A DNA stretch of 64,000 bases from JAUWCL01 sp964599375. GTDB taxonomy: Bacteria > Krumholzibacteriota > Krumholzibacteriia > Krumholzibacteriales > Krumholzibacteriaceae. Shown here piece after piece: positions 1 to 8,352 of the stretch; position 1 is the stretch's first letter, and every line of letters starts with the position of its first letter. The stretch is taken from NCBI GenBank assembly GCA_964599375.1, contig CAZREW010000012.1, forward strand, positions 32,939-96,938. The letters run 5' to 3'. A program made the translations under genes and the position numbers. The notes under the pieces were generated by a model. It was not told where the DNA came from. It searched no databases and was given only the letters and a program-made list of their open reading frames with translations.

Positions 1-690
1 AAATGCCAGGGAGTCGAAGAGCACCGCGTACCTGCCGGTCTGAAGCGGGGTCCCTCCCAGGAGTCCCGCCGACCTCGCACCGGCCTCCCTTCCGGTACCC
101 TGGAAATCGAGCATCTCCGGAGAGGTTGCCTGGGCATACGACCAGCCTGAGCGGACCTCCCCCCCCGAAGCGGCCGCGGCGCCGATTGAACAGGCGCAGT
201 AGCCACCGCGCCTCGTCCTTATAAAACCCCTGGTCCCCGCGACGCAGATGCTGTAGGCCGTCTCGGTATATGAGGCGCTTTCGCTGCTCCTGACCCTCCG
301 GTCGCTTGCCAGCGCGGCGGCCTCCATCGCCAGAGCGCCCTCGATCTTCATCTCCGGGTTCATCCCGTCCAGGTTTCCGCTCTCTTCCACGGCGGGCTCG
401 TCCAGGCCCTCTCCCTGGGCCAGGACATCGGCATCAGTCTCGTCGCCTGAGAGAGCGTTGGATCCCGCTTCGGCCAGGACCGCGGCAAGCCCCCCTGCAG
501 TAAGGTCGCACGTCCAGGCGGAGCCGACCCTGCCTGCGCTGACGACCCTCAGTCCGAGCCCCGCCTCCCTGGAGCGGTCGATGGACTCGATCTCTCCGCC
601 GAAGACCTCCACCTGGAAACTCTCGGCCCGCTCGCCGTAGATCTCGCATTCGATCGACCTGTCCGAAGCAAGCGAGAGGACCTTCTCCAC
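1..690 (-). CDS. pmbA: PmbA/TldD-family metalloprotease, N-terminal part (runs off window)
   Basis: I translated the minus strand by hand: the frame stays open from 690 to the window edge, giving 230 residues. It has the N-terminal pattern of TldD/PmbA proteins: an EIYGER strand, then GGEIESIDRSREAGLGLRVV, where the family has a conserved 'VEVRxGxxExIxxSxxxGxGVRV' stretch. Further on come ETAYSICVAGTRGF and LLGGTPLQTGRYAVLFDS. The family makes TldD/TldE-type proteases that act on unfolded or modified peptides. The start is uncertain: GTG at 690 follows a weak GAAGGA, while an in-frame CTG at 702 has the better placed GGAGG. It lies just behind rodA, apparently in the same operon. The zinc-binding part, if present, is beyond the window. 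Confidence 0.82.
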   Translation of the reverse strand, partial: MEKVLSLASDRSIECEIYGERAESFQVEVFGGEIESIDRSREAGLGLRVVSAGRVGSAWTCDLTAGGLAAVLAEAGSNALSGDETDADVLAQGEGLDEPAVEESGNLDGMNPEMKIEGALAMEAAALASDRRVRSSESASYTETAYSICVAGTRGFIRTRRGGYCACSIGAAAASGGEVRSGWSYAQATSPEMLDFQGTGREAGARSAGLLGGTPLQTGRYAVLFDSLAF

Positions 691-713
691 GATATCCTTC
701 AGCTCTTTCCTCC

Positions 714-1982
714 TTAATACTCGTAGAAACTCGATCCGAAGTTCAGCAGCACGCCGATAAAGAAGCAGCTGACAAGCATCGAGCTTCCACCGTAGCTCAG
801 GAACGGTATGGGAAGCCCCGTTACCGGCGCGAGGCCTATCGTCATACCGACATTGACCGCCACGTGAAATGTGAAATAAGAACAGATGCCGATTATTGTC
901 AGGGAAGCGAACCTGCTCTTGACCTTCGTGGCGAGGTAAAGGCCCCTGACGATGATCACCGAAAAGAGGATCAGGACTCCTATCGCGCCGATGAAACCCG
1001 CCTCCTCCGACAGTACCGAATAGACGAAATCACTGTGGCGTTCGGGCAGAAACGCGAGAAGCTTCTGAGTCCCCCTGAGGAAGCCCTTTCCCAGGAAGCC
1101 TCCCGAGCCCACGGCCACCTTCGACTGGTAGACCTGCCATCCGGACCCGAGGATATCCGATTCGGGCCTGAGAAAAGCGAGGATCCTGCGCTGCTGGTAA
1201 GGCTTCAGCCGCTCGATCAACGTAGGGATGACGAGCATGATCGAAAGGTTGACCGCGACAAGCAGGATGCTCTGGATTATCTTCTCCCTCCTCCTGTACG
1301 CGATGATAAGGATACCCACGAAGAATGCCAGAAGAAGGACCGGATAGCTGCCTCTCTGCAGGGCGCTCTGGCTGTAGATGGTCAGGAACGCGCTAACCAG
1401 CGGGCTAAGTATCAGGATCATCCTCCCCTCGTCGAGACCGCGCCAGTAGAGGATCGTCATAAGAAGGGCCGGGTAGACCAGCGCCGTCCCGAGATCAGGC
1501 TGCTTCACGACGAGCAGAAAAGGCACTAGCGTCGCCGCAGTTGCCACAGCGAATATCCTCAGCCTGTTGGGATCATGCCTTTTCTCGGCGAAAAACCGCG
1601 CGAGAAGGAAGATCAGGCCGACTTTCATCACCTCGCTCGGCTGGAAACGGAATGCGCCGATGACTATCCACCTGCTCGATCCCTTGGCCGCCCCCATGAG
1701 AAGCACGGCGGAGAGCAGTATCAGGACAGCGATGTAGAATATCACCGCGCCCCCCTCATAGTACCTGAAGGGGATCAGATACGCGATGGCCATGATCCCC
1801 AACCCGATACCGCACCACACCGCCTGCCTCTGGAAGAACCTCATATCCCCGCCCGCATAGGTCTCGCTCAGTTCCGACGGGACGTGCCCGACCGAGAAGA
1901 GGTTGAGCAGGCCGATCCCCATCAGCAGCAGGGCCGACAAGAGGATGAGCCAGTCGAGATTCTGCAGCGACCTGTCGCTCAA
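714..1982 (-). CDS. rodA: RodA, SEDS-family peptidoglycan glycosyltransferase
   Basis: RodA polymerises lipid II into glycan strands in the rod-elongation complex and works with the class B PBP encoded just upstream. The 422-residue product is almost entirely membrane helices. SEDS landmarks are QPSEVMK, KQPDLGTA, LPERHSDFVYSVLSEEAG and, near the end, GLPIPFLSYGGSSM. I chose the TTG at 1982: it overlaps the PBP2 stop (TTGA) and has GAAGGAG in front. A longer open frame to 2195 only covers PBP2 coding sequence and adds arginine-rich non-membrane residues. The length fits the family (370-420). MrdB is the same protein under another name. Confidence 0.95.
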   Translation of the reverse strand: MSDRSLQNLDWLILLSALLLMGIGLLNLFSVGHVPSELSETYAGGDMRFFQRQAVWCGIGLGIMAIAYLIPFRYYEGGAVIFYIAVLILLSAVLLMGAAKGSSRWIVIGAFRFQPSEVMKVGLIFLLARFFAEKRHDPNRLRIFAVATAATLVPFLLVVKQPDLGTALVYPALLMTILYWRGLDEGRMILILSPLVSAFLTIYSQSALQRGSYPVLLLAFFVGILIIAYRRREKIIQSILLVAVNLSIMLVIPTLIERLKPYQQRRILAFLRPESDILGSGWQVYQSKVAVGSGGFLGKGFLRGTQKLLAFLPERHSDFVYSVLSEEAGFIGAIGVLILFSVIIVRGLYLATKVKSRFASLTIIGICSYFTFHVAVNVGMTIGLAPVTGLPIPFLSYGGSSMLVSCFFIGVLLNFGSSFYEY

Positions 1983-3826
1983 CGCCTCTCCTTCACTTCG
2001 TTCTTTATAGCCGTCACGGGATTGAAATACGCCGACAGGATCTTTCTCGCGAGAGGCGCCGCCACAGCGCCACCGTGGCCCGCATGCTCGAGGACAATCG
2101 CCAGCGCGATCTCCGGATCCTTTTCCGGCGCGTAGGCCACAAAAAGGGCATGATCCCTCCCGTGGGGATTCTGGGCCGTGCCGGTCTTCCCGCATACGGC
2201 GGCCGATGGTATAGCCGCCCCGCGTCCCGTCCCCGTCTCGCCGGATACCACCTCGCGCATCGCCTTCTGCAGGAACTTCAGTATCGACATATCGATCTGA
2301 GGCACCTGCTCAGGGACCTCATCGAAACTGAATATCACGCTGCCCTCGGAATCGACAATCCTGTCGACCACGTGCGGCCTTACCCTCTTGCCGCCGTTCG
2401 CGATCATCACCGCCATCTGGCAAAGCTGCAAGGGGGTCGAAAGAGCGTCTCCCTGCCCGATCGCGTAATTGAGAAGATGCCCCTTCGTCCATTTGCCCCT
2501 GCCGAATTTCCTGTCGTAGTAAGCCTTGTCTGGAAGGATGCCCCTCGCCTCGCTGGGCAGGTCGATACCGGTCTTCCTGCCAAAGCCGAAGAGCCTCCCC
2601 GCATAGGCGAAATCGTCAGCCTTGAGTCTCTCGGCGAGCTGGTAGAAATAGACATCGCAGGAGTTGACTATAGCTTCTATGAGATTGGAATACCCGTGGC
2701 CCTCGGGTTTCCAGCAGCGATAGTACCTGTTGCCGAACTGGTAGCCGCCGTAGCAGGGCGACATCCACTCCTCCTTCGTGACAGCACGGGTTTTCAGCCC
2801 GGCATAGGCTACGATAAGCTTGAACGTCGAGGCGGGGGGATATGTAGCCTGGACGGTCCTGTTGAAAAGAGGCTTATCGGGATCGTCGTTGAGCTCCTGC
2901 CATTTTTCCTCGCTGATGCCACCGATGAACACGTTGGGATCGTAGACAGGCCTGCTCACCGCGGCCAGCAAAGCGCCGCTGCGCGGATCCATTATAACGA
3001 CCGCACCCTTGTTCCAGTCGAACAGGGACTCGACCGCTCTCTGCAGATCGATGTCTATCGTCAGGTATACGTCGTGCCCCGGGACCGGCGGCCTTGATTC
3101 GACCCGGCCCTCGAGCTGCTCGTTCTCCACCAGCCCGACATATTCCCCGATCCTCGTACCTTCGGCGTTTATCTCGACGATCCTCACACCGTACTGCCCC
3201 CTGAGGAACTCATCGTAGATATATTCGATGCCTGTCCTGCCGGTGATGTCTCCCCTTCGCAGATCGGCGGACTCCTTCAGCTCGGTGTCGGAGACCTCTC
3301 CGGTATAGCCGAGAAGGTGCGCCGCAAGAGTCTCCTCGGGGTAGTGCCTCCTGTGCTTCATCTCCAGCATGAAGAAGGGGAACAGGGCCCTGTTCTCGGT
3401 AAGCACCGAGATCTGACCCTTGTCAGCGGCCTGGACTACTGGCATCTCCCTGCCGTCGGGGTATTTTTCTGTCCATTCGGACAGGGCCGCCGAGAGCCCC
3501 TCCTCGTCGATCCCGAGCCACTTGCACGCCAGTCTCAGCCTGTCCTCCCTGCCGGAGATCCTGCTCGGCAGGACACTAATCTGGTAGACGGGAACGTTGA
3601 CCACGAGTTTCGAACCGTCAGACGACCTGATCAATCCTCTCGGAGCAGGTATATCCTCTTTCTGGATCCTGTTCGACAGGGCCAGCCTGCTGTAATGATC
3701 GTTCTGAAAGACCTGGAGGTAGAACAGCCTGAGCGCCAGCACGATTAGCGCACCGGCCAGTATGATGAGCAGGATGGTACGCCTTCTCTCAAGGAGCCTC
3801 TCGCTGCGTACGTCAATACCTGCCAC
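1979..3826 (-). CDS. mrdA: Penicillin-binding protein 2 (elongasome transpeptidase)
   Basis: This is a class B PBP that cross-links peptidoglycan during cell elongation, anchored in the inner membrane by one helix (about residues 17-40). A PBP dimerisation region follows, then the transpeptidase domain with its three motifs in order: PPASTFK (near residue 330, catalytic Ser), NSCD (near 390) and CGKTGTA (near 550). At 615 residues it is of normal length. The start is GTG at 3826, inside the last codons of mreD; the 3' end overlaps rodA by four bases. Tight overlap with mreD and rodA supports translational coupling and the RodA-PBP2 pairing. Confidence 0.96.
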   Translation of the reverse strand: MAGIDVRSERLLERRRTILLIILAGALIVLALRLFYLQVFQNDHYSRLALSNRIQKEDIPAPRGLIRSSDGSKLVVNVPVYQISVLPSRISGREDRLRLACKWLGIDEEGLSAALSEWTEKYPDGREMPVVQAADKGQISVLTENRALFPFFMLEMKHRRHYPEETLAAHLLGYTGEVSDTELKESADLRRGDITGRTGIEYIYDEFLRGQYGVRIVEINAEGTRIGEYVGLVENEQLEGRVESRPPVPGHDVYLTIDIDLQRAVESLFDWNKGAVVIMDPRSGALLAAVSRPVYDPNVFIGGISEEKWQELNDDPDKPLFNRTVQATYPPASTFKLIVAYAGLKTRAVTKEEWMSPCYGGYQFGNRYYRCWKPEGHGYSNLIEAIVNSCDVYFYQLAERLKADDFAYAGRLFGFGRKTGIDLPSEARGILPDKAYYDRKFGRGKWTKGHLLNYAIGQGDALSTPLQLCQMAVMIANGGKRVRPHVVDRIVDSEGSVIFSFDEVPEQVPQIDMSILKFLQKAMREVVSGETGTGRGAAIPSAAVCGKTGTAQNPHGRDHALFVAYAPEKDPEIALAIVLEHAGHGGAVAAPLARKILSAYFNPVTAIKNEVKERR

Positions 3827-4313
3827 CGGACCGCACCATCCTTCTCGGTATTATGTCTATGATCTGCATTATCAGAACCGCCAGAAGCGCCGTGTACGCA
3901 GCCGACAGGATCGAGTAGCGGAAGAACGCCACGATCACCTCTGCCGGATCGAAAGATATCGCGACATTAAGAGTGATGATGTCGTTGATCAGGCACGCGG
4001 CAAAGACGAGCAGTCCCCTGAAGAGAATATTGTCGGGCAGGTAGTCCCTCCCGTACTTTGCTATGCCGTATCCGACGATGGATTTGGCAAGCGCGTTCAT
4101 GCCGAGAAACGAGGCGTTGCCCAGATCCTGGAGGAATCCCAGCAGAAATCCCACGATGATCCCTGTGATCGGCCTCCTGTCGATCACCAGCACGACCAGC
4201 AGGACCATGATGAGATCGGGGGAAGCCCCGGCGACGGTCACGTTGTGGACCAGGGTGACCTGCAGTATAAAGACCAGGAACGAGACAAGTATGATCCTGA
4301 GCACGTAGGTCAC
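3813..4313 (-). CDS. mreD: MreD, rod-shape-determining membrane protein
   Basis: The 166-residue product has about five hydrophobic segments and few long loops, typical of MreD, which joins MreC to the elongation machinery. Sequence similarity in this family is low, so the call rests mainly on size, topology and position between mreC and the PBP2 gene. The start is GTG at 4313, overlapping the mreC stop (GTGA), and the 3' end overlaps PBP2 by 14 bases. The N-terminal run LVFILQVTLVH and the later 'GFLLGFLQDL' (charged residue after a helix pair) resemble other MreD proteins. Confidence 0.9.
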   Translation of the reverse strand: MTYVLRIILVSFLVFILQVTLVHNVTVAGASPDLIMVLLVVLVIDRRPITGIIVGFLLGFLQDLGNASFLGMNALAKSIVGYGIAKYGRDYLPDNILFRGLLVFAACLINDIITLNVAISFDPAEVIVAFFRYSILSAAYTALLAVLIMQIIDIIPRRMVRSGGRY

Positions 4314-5194
4314 TGCCCGTCACCTCCCCCTTCCTTCTCCGCCTTCTGAGTCTCCTTATTCGTGCTGTCCTTCTCGAGTTCGCGCCACCCCTCACCGCTC
4401 TCCCAGTCCCTGCCGCCCGTGACGATGAATACCTCCTCGAGCTTGTTCAGGTCGGTCATACAGACGATGCCTACCCTTCGGGAGAGCTCGGTCTTCTCCT
4501 CGGCGACCTGGAAGACCGTCCCGACGGGGAACCCCTCGGGAAAGACCCGGCCCAGACCGGATGTGACAAGCGTGTCTCCCGGCAGGACATCCTCCTCCTT
4601 GCCGACATAGTCGAGGCTGAAGAGGTTGCCCCTCTCCCACGCCAGAACGCCTACGACCCTGCTGCGCTTGACCAGGCAACTTACCGACATCGACTTGTTG
4701 TTGAGCAGAAGTATGCGTGACGAGGATGGAAACACCTGGGTGACCTTTCCGGCGAGTCCCCTGTAGCCGACGACCGGCATGCCGGGAAGCACGCCCGATT
4801 CAGACCCTCGGTCCACCGTTATGGAGTGATGGAACGTGCTCGACGACCTCGCTATCACGTCACACGGCATAAACTCGAAGAAAAAGTCGTTCCTGAAACC
4901 GAGCAGTTCCCTGAGCCTGTTTCTCTCGTCCCTGAACTGGGTCAGCCTCTCGTTCTCGAGACTGAGCGAGACGACGAGCACGCGGAGGCTGTCGTTCTCG
5001 GCGGTGAGTTCATCCACGCTGCTGAAGTAATCCCCGGCCATGTTGACGGGATAGAGGAGAAACGAGCTTATCGCCCGCGCCGAAGCGATCCTGCTGTCTT
5101 CCGTCCTTGTCAGCATGAATATCGATAGCGCTATCGCGGCGGCGAGAACCGTCTTCTCGAGATGACGGTCGAAAAGAAATGAAAAGATCTGCAT
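4310..5194 (-). CDS. mreC: MreC, rod-shape-determining periplasmic scaffold
   Basis: MreC links cytoplasmic MreB to PBP2 and RodA. The 294-residue product has one N-terminal helix (VLAAAIALSIFML), then a coiled-coil stretch (DELTAENDSLRVLVVSLSLENERL, about residues 63-86) followed by RNRLRELLGF, and a beta-rich domain with 'VDRGSESGVLPGMPVV' and 'GLAGKVTQV', both typical of the family. I placed the start at the ATG at 5194, two bases after the mreB stop, giving MQIFSFLF; the open frame extends upstream only through mreB coding sequence. It overlaps mreD by four bases. Confidence 0.95.
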   Translation of the reverse strand: MQIFSFLFDRHLEKTVLAAAIALSIFMLTRTEDSRIASARAISSFLLYPVNMAGDYFSSVDELTAENDSLRVLVVSLSLENERLTQFRDERNRLRELLGFRNDFFFEFMPCDVIARSSSTFHHSITVDRGSESGVLPGMPVVGYRGLAGKVTQVFPSSSRILLLNNKSMSVSCLVKRSRVVGVLAWERGNLFSLDYVGKEEDVLPGDTLVTSGLGRVFPEGFPVGTVFQVAEEKTELSRRVGIVCMTDLNKLEEVFIVTGGRDWESGEGWRELEKDSTNKETQKAEKEGGGDGQ

Positions 5195-5196
5195 GC

Positions 5197-6231
5197 CTAC
5201 AACCGGGAGCTTTTCATTATGATGCCTTCGTACTGGTGGAGGTTTCCGAGCACCTTGCCGGTGCCGAGCACCACGCACGTCAACGGATCCTCGACGACAT
5301 TGATCGGAAGATTCGTCTCTTCCTTGAGAAGTACGTCGATTCCTCTGAGCAGCGAACCGCCGCCCGTCATGACTATGCCCCTGTCGACTATGTCCGCCGC
5401 GAGCTCGGGCGGGGTCTGCTCGAGAGCGGTCTTGAGCGCGACCACTATCTGGCTCATCGGCTCGGCGAGCGCTTCGCGGATCTCGACGCTAGAGATGCGC
5501 AGGATCTTGGGAATCCCGGAGACGAGGTCCCTGCCTTTGATCTCCATCTCCTCTTCCTGTCCGAGGTTCGTCGCTGAGCCGATGACCTTCTTGACGTGTT
5601 CCGCGGTCTGGTCGCCGATCAGAAGGTTGTAAGCTTTCTTGATGTGCTGGACGATCACCTCATCCATCTTGTCTCCGCCGACTCGGATCGACATGTCGGT
5701 GACTATACCGTTCAGCGCGATTACAGCGATCTCCGTCGTGCCGCCCCCTATGTCTATGACCATGTTGCCCGAAGGCTTGTCGACGGGAAGGCCGACTCCG
5801 ATCGCCGCGGCGATCGGCTCGGCGACAAGATAGACTTCTCTCGCGCCGGCGTTCTGAGCCGAATCTATGACCGCTCTGCGCTCCACCTCGGTGATGCCGG
5901 AGGGGACGCTTATCACTATACGAGGCCTAATGAAGAACCTCTTCTTCTGCGATTTGCGGATGAACTCGCGGAGCATCACCTCAGTAATCTCGAAATCGGC
6001 GATCACGCCGTCCTTCATAGGCCTTACGGCGGCGATGTGATCGGGCGTCTTGCCGAGCATCGCCTTCGCCTCGAGGCCTACCGCGTAGATCTTCTTCGTC
6101 CTCTGGTCGACCGCCACGACCGAAGGCTCGTTCAGGACGATGCCGCTGCCCTTCAGATAGACGAGCGTATTCGCGGTGCCGAGGTCTATCGCTATATCAT
6201 TGGAGAAATATGTGGTGATTCGCCCTAACAC
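5197..6231 (-). CDS. mreB: MreB, actin-like cell-shape protein
   Basis: MreB is an ATP-binding actin homologue that forms filaments under the inner membrane and directs lateral wall synthesis. The 344-residue product begins MLGRITTYFSNDIAIDLGTANTLVY, with the phosphate-1 loop DLGTANT. Later come VIDIGGGTTEIAVIAL (phosphate-2) and MTGGGSLLRGID (adenosine loop). The GTG start at 6231 is preceded by AGGAAGGG with six-base spacing. It opens the mre block directly after radC, and gene order mreB-mreC-mreD-PBP2-rodA is the classic arrangement. The cell is therefore expected to be rod-shaped. Confidence 0.98.
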   Translation of the reverse strand: MLGRITTYFSNDIAIDLGTANTLVYLKGSGIVLNEPSVVAVDQRTKKIYAVGLEAKAMLGKTPDHIAAVRPMKDGVIADFEITEVMLREFIRKSQKKRFFIRPRIVISVPSGITEVERRAVIDSAQNAGAREVYLVAEPIAAAIGVGLPVDKPSGNMVIDIGGGTTEIAVIALNGIVTDMSIRVGGDKMDEVIVQHIKKAYNLLIGDQTAEHVKKVIGSATNLGQEEEMEIKGRDLVSGIPKILRISSVEIREALAEPMSQIVVALKTALEQTPPELAADIVDRGIVMTGGGSLLRGIDVLLKEETNLPINVVEDPLTCVVLGTGKVLGNLHQYEGIIMKSSRL

Positions 6232-6246
6232 TTACGTCCCTTCCTT

Positions 6247-6927
6247 TCAGGATGTGACAAGACCCCTCTCCCTCATGCTGACGAAACCGTCACCTCCGAT
6301 GATGATGTGATCGACCAGGTCGATCCCCATCAGTTCCCCGCATCTCGCGAAACGCACTGTAAGATCAGTGTCCTCCCTGCTCGGCTCAGGATTTCCGGTA
6401 GGATGGTTGTGCACTATTATCACTCCCGCCGCGCTGGCGACAACGGCCTCCTTGAAGATCTCGCGCGGGTGCACGAGAGCCGCGTTCAGCGACCCGATCG
6501 CCACGGTGACTATCTTGAGAATACCGTTCTTGGTATTCAGAAGCACCGCCTTGAAATGCTCCCTGTCGAGGCCCTTCATCTCGGGGATCAGCAGAGACGC
6601 TACGTCCTCAGGGCACCGGACCCTTCGCACGGTCCGTTCCTTCAGATCGACGAGACCTCGCCTGCCGAGCTCGAACGAAGCCTTCAACCGGAAGGCGCCG
6701 GCCCTGCCGATCCCTGGAAAGGACAGCAGTTCCTCTATCCTCGCCTCTCCGAGCCCGGCCAGGTCGCCGTACCGATCGACAAGCTCCTGCGCGACCGAGA
6801 TGCTCGACCTCGCCGCAAGCCTCCCTATTACAAGGGCGAGAAGCTCCGTATCGGCTATTCGCCCGAATCCTCTCAGATACCCTCTCGACCGGACAAGATC
6901 GAGAGTTTTGCTGCTTTCTTCCTTCAC
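6247..6927 (-). CDS. radC: RadC-family JAB/MPN domain protein
   Basis: The C-terminal half carries the JAMM-type metal motif HNHPTGNPEPSREDTDLT, the hallmark of RadC (UPF0758/DUF2466). The N-terminal half has the helix-hairpin-helix-like stretch LLSFPGIGRAGAFRLKASFE. The role is not settled; links to DNA repair have been questioned. The 226-residue length is normal. The GTG start at 6927 lies about ten bases after GAGGGG. It is the first gene of the unit leading into mreB, an order found in many bacteria, and a good sigma-70-like promoter lies just upstream (6958-6986). Confidence 0.94.
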   Translation of the reverse strand: MKEESSKTLDLVRSRGYLRGFGRIADTELLALVIGRLAARSSISVAQELVDRYGDLAGLGEARIEELLSFPGIGRAGAFRLKASFELGRRGLVDLKERTVRRVRCPEDVASLLIPEMKGLDREHFKAVLLNTKNGILKIVTVAIGSLNAALVHPREIFKEAVVASAAGVIIVHNHPTGNPEPSREDTDLTVRFARCGELMGIDLVDHIIIGGDGFVSMRERGLVTS

Positions 6928-6957
6928 ACCACACCACCACCCCTCATTCCCTGCTGC

Positions 6958-6986
6958 AAATTATCAGAACATCACCCGCCAATCAA
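6958..6986 (-). promoter_or_regulatory. Predicted sigma-70-type promoter for radC-mre operon
   Basis: On the minus strand TTGATT (6981-6986) and TAATTT (6958-6963) are separated by 17 bases. Transcription would start near 6951, giving a leader of about 25 bases before the radC GTG. The -35 box overlaps the stop codon of the rhomboid gene. This is a sequence match only. Confidence 0.6.
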
Positions 6987-8221
6987 GATTTTTCACTGAC
7001 CCGGCCCCCTCCCAGCCTCCATATCTCGCCTTCGGCATATTCCGCCCAGCTGTCCTCAGGATAGTGCTTTACGAGCCTCTCGTAGCACTCCACCGCTCTC
7101 TCGGAGCGATCCATGCGCCTTTCCTGTATACCGGCCATCCTCAGCAGTATGAATGGGGTATCGGACGAAAACGGGTAACGCGCCGCGAAATTCCCGTAGG
7201 CCGCCAGCGCAAGGCCGTATTTCATCGACCTCTCCAGGCCGTAGGCTAGGTCCAGATGGAGCCTCTCGTCGAGGGTAAACCCGTCGATCGAGCGCATCGC
7301 CTCGGCCAGGACCTCCTCGGCCTCTCCCCTCTCCCCGGCGCTTATCAGCCCCGAAACGGCCTCGGAATAATGTCTGCCGGCGAGCCCCTGGTTCCCCCCG
7401 CAGATGCATGCCCTGGCCGTCTCAGCATGGACTCGCGCGTCGCCGGGCCTTCTCTCGAGGTACTCGAGGTACTCCGCCTGGGCGGCGAAGAACTGCGACC
7501 TCGAGAATGCCCGCCGGGCGCTTACGAGCCTTTTTTCCGCCCTGGCGGCGGGCAGTGACCCGAAGAGGACTGCCAGGAGTATACCAGTCCCGAATCCCCC
7601 CACATGGACGCCATAGGCGACACCGGCGCTGGCCATACCATACTGAATGGCCGCGTACGCCCCCTGGTAGGCAAACCAGCAGGCTACCGCGATCACGGCA
7701 GGGATATACGCCCGTCCCGCTCTGTTCATCGCCTGCAGGGGCATGAATACCCAGTAGGCGACCTCTATCCTGGCGTAGTAGAGCCTTACCATGAAGGCCC
7801 CGAGCAGCCCGGATGTTGCCCCGGAAGCCCCGATGACACCGTAAACAAGGAAGCGAGGCGCCAGCCAGGCGACGAGCCAGGTATGCACCCACGCCCCCGC
7901 AACGGCGGAAAGTGCGAAGATGGCGAAAAACCTTCCCGGCCCGAACCTGTCCTCCAGCGCGCGGCCGAATATCACCAGGTAAACCATGTTTCCGGCCAGG
8001 TGCAGCCATCCGGTGTGCAGAAAGACGTAGGTCAGAGATGTGGGCAGAGCCGGCGCGGCGGGGAGAAAGATCAGGTTGGAAAGGTTCCAGACCGTCCTGA
8101 CTGGTCCGTATCTATATAATAGAAAGAGGATTACGCACATCGAGGCAAGGAAGTAGGTGATCACGGGCGTCCTTCGGGAACGGACATCGAGCCCTGTGGG
8201 GAAATAGTAGAAGAAATACAA
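6983..8221 (-). CDS. Rhomboid-family intramembrane serine protease with TPR-like tail
   Basis: The first 200 or so residues form a rhomboid unit with six or more helices. It has HTGWLHLAGNMVYL (the conserved His/Asn of helix 2), GVIGASGATSG (GxSG with the catalytic Ser) and GVHVGGFGTG (catalytic His). About 190 helical residues follow with tetratricopeptide-like pairs, for example SRSQFFAAQAEYLEYLERRPGDA and AVECYERLVKHYPEDSW, probably on the cytoplasmic side. Rhomboids cleave membrane-spanning substrates; the tail could recruit partners (inference). I prefer the TTG at 8221 because AAAGG precedes it by six bases; an in-frame TTG at 8257 is possible but lacks a ribosome site. It appears to be monocistronic. 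Confidence 0.9.
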   Translation of the reverse strand: MYFFYYFPTGLDVRSRRTPVITYFLASMCVILFLLYRYGPVRTVWNLSNLIFLPAAPALPTSLTYVFLHTGWLHLAGNMVYLVIFGRALEDRFGPGRFFAIFALSAVAGAWVHTWLVAWLAPRFLVYGVIGASGATSGLLGAFMVRLYYARIEVAYWVFMPLQAMNRAGRAYIPAVIAVACWFAYQGAYAAIQYGMASAGVAYGVHVGGFGTGILLAVLFGSLPAARAEKRLVSARRAFSRSQFFAAQAEYLEYLERRPGDARVHAETARACICGGNQGLAGRHYSEAVSGLISAGERGEAEEVLAEAMRSIDGFTLDERLHLDLAYGLERSMKYGLALAAYGNFAARYPFSSDTPFILLRMAGIQERRMDRSERAVECYERLVKHYPEDSWAEYAEGEIWRLGGGRVSEKS

Positions 8222-8288
8222 ACCGGCGCCTTTCTGCTTTTCAAGGTAGTAATGCAATTAGCAGACCACCGGAAGCGGCGGAAAGGCC

Positions 8289-8323
8289 AAAAAAAGGCGG
8301 GAGGCCTCTGGGGCCTCCCGCCT
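8289..8323 (-). terminator. Rho-independent terminator after outer-membrane protein gene
   Basis: A perfect 12-bp stem (8295-8306 with 8312-8323) closes a five-base loop. Reading the minus strand, it is followed by seven T residues (8289-8295, the last paired). It lies 30 bases beyond the stop of the gene at 8353 and is one of the two strongest terminators in the window. Confidence 0.92.
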
Positions 8324-8352
8324 GTCATCTCAACGTATATCCTGACCCAGGA

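Noticed and set aside
1979..2195. Extended N-terminus of RodA
   Set aside because: The extra residues are the PBP2 gene read in another frame; the TTG at 1982 has a ribosome site and gives the normal protein.
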